DNA from: Candidatus Latescibacterota bacterium
GTDB lineage: Bacteria > Latescibacterota > UBA2968 > UBA8231
DNA: 22,805 nt
Direction of reading: 5' to 3'
NCBI GenBank assembly: GCA_022827165.1
Contig: JAJDTN010000042.1
Span: 1-22,805 of the forward strand
Position numbers and translations under genes: made by a program. The notes beneath the pieces are model-generated. The model ran no database searches, was not told the DNA's origin, and saw nothing but the letters and a program-made list of their open reading frames with translations. Numbering within the stretch: position 1 is the stretch's first letter; every line of letters begins with the position of its first letter. This document shows, one piece after another, positions 1 through 6,006 of the stretch.

Positions 1-204
1 GAGGACGGCAACTTCGGCGACGTCTGGTACACGCGGGACGGCGCCCGGTGGACGGAGGTGCAGTCCCGGGTGATCTGGAGCCCTCGCCACGAGCACTCGG
101 CCTACGTGTTCCGCGACCGGATCTGGGTCGCCGGCGGCTACGGCGAGGAGCTGGACAGCGAGGTCTGGTCCCTGCACGTGCCGCCGGAGTACCCCGAGGG
201 CTGA
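1..204 (+). CDS. Kelch/galactose-oxidase-like repeat protein, C-terminal fragment
   Basis: The frame is open from base 1 to a TGA at 202-204 and gives 67 residues with no visible start, so the gene begins outside the window. The visible part has the sequence style of kelch-type beta-propeller blades: DVWYTRDGARWTEV, then a Trp/Arg/His stretch (WSPRHEHSAYVF), then the blade hallmark WVAGGYG and a closing SEVWSLHV strand. In this family such blades form a propeller used for binding or as a scaffold. No catalytic residue can be judged from this fragment. The gene converges on the minus-strand kinase gene with a 31-base gap, and I see no clear terminator hairpin there. The function is not resolvable. 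Confidence 0.75.
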   Translation, partial: EDGNFGDVWYTRDGARWTEVQSRVIWSPRHEHSAYVFRDRIWVAGGYGEELDSEVWSLHVPPEYPEG

Positions 205-235
205 CGAGCAGCGCCGCCTCGCGTCCGCGGAGTCC

Positions 236-748
236 TCACCCTCCGAGCGAGTCCAGGAAGTCCCGCACCTCCGCATCCGACCGCAGGATCACCACCTTCT
301 TCTGCGGCCGGACCTGCTCCAGCCGACGCAGGATGCCCGGCAGGCGCGTCCTGTTGTAGCTCCAGATCCAGCGGAGGAACTCGACGCTCGGACGCTGCTC
401 CCGGCACCCGGGGTGCAGGTCCGGGCGGCTTCGCCCCCAGTGGCGGATGCTCCGCTTGAAGACGCGGAGGAGGCAGGTCGCACGCGAGCGGGCAAGCAGG
501 ATCACGGTGTCGCTGGCGGCGATCCGTTCCTCCATGGTGCCGCCGTAGTTGCCGTCGAGAATCCAGGCTTCGGGCCGAAGGAGCTCCGCGTGGCGGCGCT
601 CCCACTCCTCCTTCGGCGGTCTCTCCCATCCGGCGCGCCAGTGGACGGCGTCCAGGTGGACCACCGGCAGGCCGAGCCGCGATCCCAGCTCCCCGGCGAG
701 GCGGGACTTGCCCGAGCCGGAGCAGCCGATGATGGAGATCCTGCGCAT
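236..748 (-). CDS. Small P-loop kinase (adenylate kinase-like / topology-modulation-type NTPase)
   Basis: This is a 170-residue soluble protein with a textbook Walker A motif, GCSGSGKS, at residues 8-15, directly after the first beta strand. A DAVHW segment at 33-37 and DGNYGG at 65-70 match the small AAA_17/AAA_18 kinases often labelled 'DNA topology modulation protein' or FlaR-like. Arg-rich helices near 88-107 could form a lid. Members are presumed nucleotide- or small-molecule-phosphorylating enzymes, and the substrate is unknown. The ATG at 746-748 starts just before the first strand, so little N-terminal sequence is missing. The gene lies 21 bases downstream of the SDR/hydrolase fusion on the same strand and is probably the last gene of that cassette. 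The P-loop kinase fold is confident; the substrate is not. Confidence 0.8.
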   Translation of the reverse strand: MRRISIIGCSGSGKSRLAGELGSRLGLPVVHLDAVHWRAGWERPPKEEWERRHAELLRPEAWILDGNYGGTMEERIAASDTVILLARSRATCLLRVFKRSIRHWGRSRPDLHPGCREQRPSVEFLRWIWSYNRTRLPGILRRLEQVRPQKKVVILRSDAEVRDFLDSLGG

Positions 749-769
749 GCCGGAAGGCGAGTGAGCGCC

Positions 770-3163
770 CTACAGGGAATCCACGAACTCGACGATGACG
801 CCGGCCAGCTCCCGCGGCTTGTGCCAGCCGACGTCGTGGATCGTGTCGGGGATCCAGTGAACCCGCCCTTTGGGGATCGTCCGTTCCGCCAGGTCCATCA
901 TGCGCTCGCGCATGAGGCCGAAGTCGGTGGGGGCTTCCCCTGCCGGGGGGCGGGCGGCCACCATCAGGGTCGGGCAGCGCAGGCGCGGCCAGGCGTCGGT
1001 GACGGGGTCGTCCCACATGGCACGGAGGATCTGCGCATGGTTCCCGGGCCGCAGGATGTCATGGGTCCGTCCGTCGCGGTCGTGGACCATGGTCTGCACG
1101 ATGCGCTCGACCTCGCGGTTCCAGCAGACCGAGAGCTGGCCGCTGATGCGGGCCAGGAACTCGGCCCGGGTACCCGACACGTCCCGCGGCCGGAACATGT
1201 GGCTGAACTCCTCCCAGGTGGCGCCGGGCATCATCTTCGGGTCGACGAAGCCGCCGTCGATCAGGACCAGCGCCCGCACCCGCTCCGGAAAGTGGACCGC
1301 CGCGGCGACGGCCACGTTGCCGCCCCAGGAGTGCCCGAAGAGGATGGCCTGCTCGAGGCCCAGCACGTCGAGCAGCCCCACGGCGTCGGCGGCGATCGAG
1401 GGCCCGTCGTAGCCCTCCGGGGCCTGGGTCGTGCGGCCGTGGCCGCGCTGGTCGGGCGCGATGATCCGGAAGCGCGCACGGAGCTCGGGAGCGAGGAGGT
1501 CGTACCAGTGGGCCGAGGAGGCCAGGCCATGCAGGGCCAGCACGGGAGCGCCGTCGCCCCCCCAGTCGAGGTAGCGCATTCTCAGGGACCTCACCTCCGC
1601 CCACTCTTCGCGGGGGCGGCGACTCGAGGTCTCGATCGGTTCGAAGGGATGGAGGGCGGGTTCGCAGGCGGTCGGAGCCTCTGGGCTTCCATCTGCCTCG
1701 GGCCTGGGGACCGCATCGGCGATGCCCTTGAGCATGCCCGAGAAGACGAGGCGGTGGAGCGGCCAGACGGCGTACCAGTAGGCCAGCCCGAGCAGTCCGA
1801 CAGGGTCGAAGATCGCCGTCTGACGGATGGTCGACGACTCCGAGTCTCCTTGGACCTCGAACTCGAGCCACGCCCGTCCGGGCAGCTTCATCTCCGCCAT
1901 CAGCCGCAGGCGGCGGCCCGGCTCGATCGCCTCCACCCGCCAGCAATCGAGAGCGTCACCGACCGAGAGATGTACCGGGTGGCGCCGGCCGCGGCGCATG
2001 CCGACACCTCCGGCGGCCAGATCCACCAGTCCGCGCAGCCTCCACAGCCAGTTGCCGTAGTACCAGCCGATGCTTCCACCGATGCGCTCGACGGGCCGGA
2101 AGGCCGCGGCCGGCGGGCAGTCCACGCGCACGGTGCGGGAATCGACGAGGCGGCTCCCGAAACGTACCCCGCCCCAGTCGCGGAGGCCGCCGCTCGAAGC
2201 GAGGGCATCGGACCAGCGCGTCTCGGCGAAGTCGTGATCCTCGTTGCGGAGGGCGCTGGCGATCGCTTCGCCGACACCCTGGGGCTGGATGTGCGGAAAG
2301 GCGCGCCGCGCGGCGTCGCCGCGGACGACGGTCGGATGGCGGATGCTGTCGATGAGCTTGCGGCCGACCCTGGCGTAGACGGGTGTCACCAGACCGAGCC
2401 AGAGGCTGGAGAGGCGAGGGGTCAGCAGCGGCACGGGGACCATCAGGCGGCGGAGCCGGCGCTGGCGGGCGTACTCCCGCATGAGGTCGCCGTACGAGAC
2501 GCAGTCGGGGCCTCCGATCTCGAAGACCTCGTTGGCGTCGGTCTCCAGGTCTAGGGCGGCGGAGAGGTACTGCAGCAGGTCCGCGATCGCTATGGGCTGG
2601 GCCGTGACCTTCACCCACTTCGGCGTCACCATGAGGGGGAGGCGTTCCACGAGAGCCCGGATCATCTCGAAGGAGAGACTCCCCGAGCCGATGACGACGG
2701 AAGCCCGGAACTCGAGGACCTGCACCCCCGACTCCCTGAGGACCTCGGCGACCTCGAGGCGGCTCCGAAGATGGGGGGAGAGCTCCTCGCTTCCATCGCC
2801 GAGACCGCCCAGGTAGATGATCCGCCCCACGCCGGCACGGCTCGCCTCCTCTGCGAAATTGCGGGCGGCCCGGCGGTCCTGCTCCTCGAAATCACCCGTC
2901 GAGCCCATGGAGTGCACCATGTAGAAGGCGGCGCGAACGCCGTCCATGGCGCCTCTCAGGCTTTTCCCGACGAGGACGTCGGCCTCGACGATCTCCGTGG
3001 TGGGGGCAACGCGGCCCTCGATGGCCCAGGGACGCCGGGACAGGCAGCGGACGCGTTGGCCCGCCGCTTCCAGCGCGCGCAGCAGCCGCCCGCCGACATA
3101 GCCGGTGGCGCCGGTGAGGAGGACCGGCGAGTCCCGGTCCTCAGGGGCGGCGCTGGTAGGCAA
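770..3163 (-). CDS. Three-domain fusion: atypical SDR (NmrA/YbjT-like) + DUF2867-like + alpha/beta hydrolase
   Basis: A single uninterrupted 797-residue frame. Residues 13-300 form a Rossmann NAD(P)-binding domain with TGATGYVGG (17-25), characteristic of atypical/extended SDRs of the YbjT/NmrA type. No YxxxK catalytic pair is evident. Residues about 335-480 resemble DUF2867, the usual partner of this SDR, with the WYYGNWLWRLRG stretch and a hydrophobic AYWYAVWPLH segment near 461-470. Residues about 520-797 form an alpha/beta hydrolase with an HG oxyanion motif at 545-546, nucleophile elbow GHSWGG with Ser612, and likely catalytic His776 in IHDVGW. The acid may be Asp636. The start is a TTG inside the 3' end of the PhyH gene (23-base overlap), with no strong Shine-Dalgarno, which suggests coupled translation. 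SDR-DUF2867 proteins are common; the added hydrolase is the odd part. Confidence 0.85.
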   Translation of the reverse strand: MPTSAAPEDRDSPVLLTGATGYVGGRLLRALEAAGQRVRCLSRRPWAIEGRVAPTTEIVEADVLVGKSLRGAMDGVRAAFYMVHSMGSTGDFEEQDRRAARNFAEEASRAGVGRIIYLGGLGDGSEELSPHLRSRLEVAEVLRESGVQVLEFRASVVIGSGSLSFEMIRALVERLPLMVTPKWVKVTAQPIAIADLLQYLSAALDLETDANEVFEIGGPDCVSYGDLMREYARQRRLRRLMVPVPLLTPRLSSLWLGLVTPVYARVGRKLIDSIRHPTVVRGDAARRAFPHIQPQGVGEAIASALRNEDHDFAETRWSDALASSGGLRDWGGVRFGSRLVDSRTVRVDCPPAAAFRPVERIGGSIGWYYGNWLWRLRGLVDLAAGGVGMRRGRRHPVHLSVGDALDCWRVEAIEPGRRLRLMAEMKLPGRAWLEFEVQGDSESSTIRQTAIFDPVGLLGLAYWYAVWPLHRLVFSGMLKGIADAVPRPEADGSPEAPTACEPALHPFEPIETSSRRPREEWAEVRSLRMRYLDWGGDGAPVLALHGLASSAHWYDLLAPELRARFRIIAPDQRGHGRTTQAPEGYDGPSIAADAVGLLDVLGLEQAILFGHSWGGNVAVAAAVHFPERVRALVLIDGGFVDPKMMPGATWEEFSHMFRPRDVSGTRAEFLARISGQLSVCWNREVERIVQTMVHDRDGRTHDILRPGNHAQILRAMWDDPVTDAWPRLRCPTLMVAARPPAGEAPTDFGLMRERMMDLAERTIPKGRVHWIPDTIHDVGWHKPRELAGVIVEFVDSL

Positions 3164-3923
3164 TGGCGTAGAAGGCGCGGGTCCGGCCGCTGCGGTTGGG
3201 CTCGCTGCGGTGCCAGGTGTAGTTGGTGAAGAACAGGCCGTCTCCCGGCTTCGTGGCGATCAGCTTCTCGCGGGAGGAATCGACCTGATCCGGAGGGACC
3301 CGGTGGCGCATGAAGGGCTTGAACCCGTCGTCGTCCATGCGGCCCATGGGTGGATCGTCGTAGTAGGACTCGTGGTCGACGAGGCGCCAGCCGCGGTGGC
3401 TGGCAGGCATCACCGCCAGGGCGCTGGCCTCGGCGGCGACCTCCGTCAGGGGGATCCAGCAGTTGCAGCCCAGCTCGGGGGCGATCTTCCAGTAGAACGA
3501 GTCCTGGTGGAAGTAGCTGCGGGTCCCCTGCTCCTCGGCGACGGCGGCGTGCTTGACGCCGATCTGATCGGTGTAGCGCTCCACCGGGCCGTCGAGCAGG
3601 GCGGCCATGGCCGCCGCGAGCCTCGGATGGTCGGCGATCCGGGCGAAGACCTGTTCCTGGCTGGCCGGCTGCTGGATGCCGCCCGGCAGCGGGTACCCCC
3701 CGGCCGACTCGTATCGTCGCGGGTCGAGCACCTGGAAGTGCCTCGACGGCCAGTCGGCCGGACCTCGGGCCAGCTCGTCGGTCCGCCGGCTGGCGGCCTC
3801 GACCAGATCGGCGGGGATCAGGCCCTCGATCAGGCAGTAACCCTCCTCCCGGTACTGCCGCAGGTGGGCCGCCGTCGCGGCGGCGGTGTCGCGGCCCCCT
3901 GATGAGGGCCTGTCGTTCTTCAT
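3141..3923 (-). CDS. Phytanoyl-CoA dioxygenase (PhyH) family Fe(II)/2-oxoglutarate oxygenase
   Basis: A 260-residue double-stranded beta-helix oxygenase. The iron ligands are visible as the HxD pair His139/Asp141 (YFHQDSFYW) and the distal His238 (NYTWHRS). Arg247 or Arg249, nine to eleven residues later, should hold the 2-oxoglutarate carboxylate. The segments CNCWIPLTE and ALAVMPASHRGW are typical of PhyH proteins that hydroxylate small molecules. The length is normal for the family. The ATG at 3921-3923 follows the methyltransferase stop by one base, and GAGG lies about 10 bases upstream, inside that gene. The 3' end overlaps the fusion gene by 23 bases. Predicted role: oxidative tailoring or catabolism of an unknown metabolite together with the neighbouring methyltransferases. 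The family is certain; the substrate is unknown. Confidence 0.92.
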   Translation of the reverse strand: MKNDRPSSGGRDTAAATAAHLRQYREEGYCLIEGLIPADLVEAASRRTDELARGPADWPSRHFQVLDPRRYESAGGYPLPGGIQQPASQEQVFARIADHPRLAAAMAALLDGPVERYTDQIGVKHAAVAEEQGTRSYFHQDSFYWKIAPELGCNCWIPLTEVAAEASALAVMPASHRGWRLVDHESYYDDPPMGRMDDDGFKPFMRHRVPPDQVDSSREKLIATKPGDGLFFTNYTWHRSEPNRSGRTRAFYAIAYQRRP

Positions 3924-3924
3924 G

Positions 3925-4647
3925 TCAGCGGTACCTCGTCTTGCGGGCGACGACGATCATGCGGTCGCTGCCTCGATGAAAGGGTTCGCCGTTCAGGGAA
4001 CCGAAGGCGGATTCCACCTCGAGTCCCGCCGCGGCGAGGAGTCCGCGCATCTGCGCCCGCGTGTAGAGGCGCTGGGAGGACCGGCTCTCCTCCGCCGGGA
4101 TGCCCGGGATCGCGCGCCGCCCCACGAGCCGCTCCCGCGGCGCGTCCCACCGGGACCGGTAGCGAACGCCGTGCTTGACGTCGAGGGGCCGGAAGTTGCG
4201 CAGGATCCGCTCGCGGTTCAGCTGGTCGATCAGGAGCCGTCCCCCCGGGCGCAGGGCGCGGGCGAAGCGCCGCACCAAGTCGGCGTTCTCGTCATCGGAA
4301 AAGTAACCGAAGCTGTTGAACCAGTTGCACACGGCATGGAACTCGTTCTCGAAGTCGATGGACCGCATGTCCAGGCACCGGAGATCGGCACGCACTCCCT
4401 CCCTTCGGAATCGCCGCCGGGCACGATCGACGAAGGTCCGTCGCAGGTCGATGCCGACGACCTTCACCCCGTGCCGCGCCAGGGGAAGGGCGACCCGTCC
4501 GGCGCCGCAAGGGGCGTCCAGGAGACGCTGCCCCTTGCGGATCCGCAGCAGGCGGCGCAGGGAATCCGCCTCTGCCTCCCCGCCCTCGTCCGGGCGCAGC
4601 CACAGGTCGTCGTGCAGGGTCTCGAACCAGTCGCCTCGCGCCGCCAT
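3925..4647 (-). CDS. Class I SAM-dependent methyltransferase
   Basis: A 240-residue Rossmann-fold methyltransferase. SAM motif I is LLDAPCGAGR (42-51), the acidic residue after strand 2 is Asp67 (VVGIDL), and a post-motif LRPGGRLLID lies at 132-141. The opening WFETLHDDLWLRP is a typical start for a group of small-molecule methyltransferases. I chose the ATG at 4645-4647 because it gives TGATG overlap with the stop of the upstream gene. A GTG 48 bases further up would add 16 residues and overlap that gene by 49 bases. The stop is one base before the PhyH start. It lacks the motif IV sequences of DNA methyltransferases (DPPY-type or Pro-Cys), so a metabolite substrate is more likely. The specific substrate cannot be told. 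Confidence 0.88.
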   Translation of the reverse strand: MAARGDWFETLHDDLWLRPDEGGEAEADSLRRLLRIRKGQRLLDAPCGAGRVALPLARHGVKVVGIDLRRTFVDRARRRFRREGVRADLRCLDMRSIDFENEFHAVCNWFNSFGYFSDDENADLVRRFARALRPGGRLLIDQLNRERILRNFRPLDVKHGVRYRSRWDAPRERLVGRRAIPGIPAEESRSSQRLYTRAQMRGLLAAAGLEVESAFGSLNGEPFHRGSDRMIVVARKTRYR

Positions 4648-5195
4648 CAAGCCCGGTCTGATGGGATCTCCAATCGCTCTGCGCAGGACCCGCACCTCAC
4701 TCGGATCTCAGTGAGGACATTCGGCACGCGGTTCTCGGATCCGCAGCAGGGACATCTCACCAGGCGCGGCTGCAGGGGCTGCGCGAGGAACCCGGCGCGG
4801 GGTGTCCTGCCGAGTTGCACGGGAAAGGCATTTGCGGCCGCGTCCATGGCCTTCACGATCACGGGCAGGGGCGCCCGAAAGAACTCCTTGCCCGGATTGA
4901 CCCGATGGTCCTCCAGGGCCGAGTGGATCTGGCCTTCCGCAAGATTTCGATCCGACACATGGACGAAGTAGACGAGCTCGAACTCCCCGTACACCGACGT
5001 GGAGCCGCTCAACTCGGCCACGCGGGCATCCGGTGGCCTGGAGGACTGGCCGATCTTGTAGACGGGATCGACGAAGGAGCTGTTGCTGCAGGCATAGATC
5101 CAGCCCAGTCTCCGGTACTCCCGCCGCCTCTTGTCGAAGGAAGCGATCTTGGCATAGCTCGCCAGGATTGGATCAACTCCTCGGAGAGAGGTCAA
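4647..5195 (-). CDS. GIY-YIG superfamily (T5orf172/MUG113-type) protein with C-terminal zinc ribbon
   Basis: About 182 residues from the proposed start. GWIYACSN (31-38) and YKIGQSSRPPDARVAEL (46-62) are the paired GIY and YIG strands with the following Arg-bearing helix. Glu87 in LAEGQIHSAL sits where the catalytic Glu of GIY-YIG nucleases belongs, and EFFRAP closes the domain as in T5orf172/MUG113 proteins. A C-terminal CPCC...CGSC ribbon (Cys148, Cys151, Cys168, Cys171) probably binds zinc. Start choice is difficult: there is no ATG after the upstream gene. The TTG at 5193-5195 shares TTGA with the upstream stop, while a CTG at 5163-5165 follows AGGAG by 11 bases; a GTG at 5253-5255 would overlap by 64 bases. 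Nuclease activity is inferred from the family only. Confidence 0.8.
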   Translation of the reverse strand: MTSLRGVDPILASYAKIASFDKRRREYRRLGWIYACSNSSFVDPVYKIGQSSRPPDARVAELSGSTSVYGEFELVYFVHVSDRNLAEGQIHSALEDHRVNPGKEFFRAPLPVIVKAMDAAANAFPVQLGRTPRAGFLAQPLQPRLVRCPCCGSENRVPNVLTEIRVRCGSCAERLEIPSDRA

Positions 5196-5956
5196 CGCTT
5201 CCGGCCCGCGATGAGGAGCTTCCGGGGCAGTCCCTCGAGGGGGGCGTGTTCCCACGATTCCGGTCCATCGCCGATCTCGTCGAACTTGACCAGATCGGCT
5301 CCCTGCTCGATGACGGCGTTCAGGTACTCGGCGACGGTCCAGTGGAACTCGAACTGGCGGACCTCGCCCGAACCCTCCTGGCGCAGATCCTCGGCGACGT
5401 CGTACTCGTGGGGACCGTTGTCATGGTAGCTGCACATGACCTCCAGCCGGTCCTCCCGGTCCTTCCATATCCGCCGGAAGGGATGGTACTCGGTGACGAG
5501 GAAGAGGCCGCCGGGCCGCAGGATCCGGATCGCCTCGCGGTAGAAGCACCTCAGGTCCGAGACCCAGACGCCGACGTGGTCCGCCGTGTATGCGAGATCG
5601 AAGCGCCCGCTCTCCAGGCCATGGAGATCGGTGACATCCGCCTCCACGAACTCGACCTCCAGGCCCAGCTCGGCGGCGCGGTCCCGGGCGACGGCCAGTT
5701 GGCCGGAAGAGATGTCCACCGAGGTCACACGGGCGCCCATTCCGGCGAAGGCGAAGACGGCGAGGTTGTCGCCGCTGCCGAGGACGCAGACCTCCTGGTT
5801 CTCCAGGTCTCCGAGCAGGTCGAGTTCCTGGTCCAGAAAGACCTTCTCCGGCTGGCGCGGGGCGGTCCGCCAGAGGCCGCGCCGGTCCATCCTGGCCGCG
5901 TACTCGGGAGCTGCCAGGTTCCAGCGGTCCCTGTTGGCGCGGTGATATCGATTCAA
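5192..5956 (-). CDS. Class I SAM-dependent methyltransferase
   Basis: A 254-residue methyltransferase unrelated in detail to the one 545 bases downstream. SAM motif I reads VCVLGSGDNLA (56-66), less canonical than DxGxGxG. The acidic residue is Asp81 (VTSVDIS), a second acidic pair is EADVTD (105-110), and LRPGGLFLVTEYHPF (146-160) is the post-motif strand. The N-terminal YHRANRDRWN...YAARM stretch is typical of such enzymes and supports the early TTG start at 5954-5956; starting at Met23 would remove it. Upstream, the receptor gene ends 50 bases away with no terminator seen, so read-through is possible. The 3' end touches the GIY-YIG gene start. Probably a metabolite O-, N- or C-methyltransferase; the substrate is unknown. 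Confidence 0.87.
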   Translation of the reverse strand: MNRYHRANRDRWNLAAPEYAARMDRRGLWRTAPRQPEKVFLDQELDLLGDLENQEVCVLGSGDNLAVFAFAGMGARVTSVDISSGQLAVARDRAAELGLEVEFVEADVTDLHGLESGRFDLAYTADHVGVWVSDLRCFYREAIRILRPGGLFLVTEYHPFRRIWKDREDRLEVMCSYHDNGPHEYDVAEDLRQEGSGEVRQFEFHWTVAEYLNAVIEQGADLVKFDEIGDGPESWEHAPLEGLPRKLLIAGRKR

Positions 5957-6006
5957 AGGGGACTCGAACAGCGGGGGCTCGGCGCCGTCACGGCCCGGCG
6001 GGATCT

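Noticed and set aside
3925..5956. Restriction-modification system (two methyltransferases around a GIY-YIG protein)
   Set aside because: Neither methyltransferase has DNA-methylase motif IV (DPPY-type or Pro-Cys) or a target-recognition domain; both look like small-molecule enzymes.
5984..5994. Small hairpin (GCCG-TCA-CGGC) between the receptor and the first methyltransferase as a terminator
   Set aside because: Only 4 bp of stem and no U-run; expected by chance in DNA this GC-rich.
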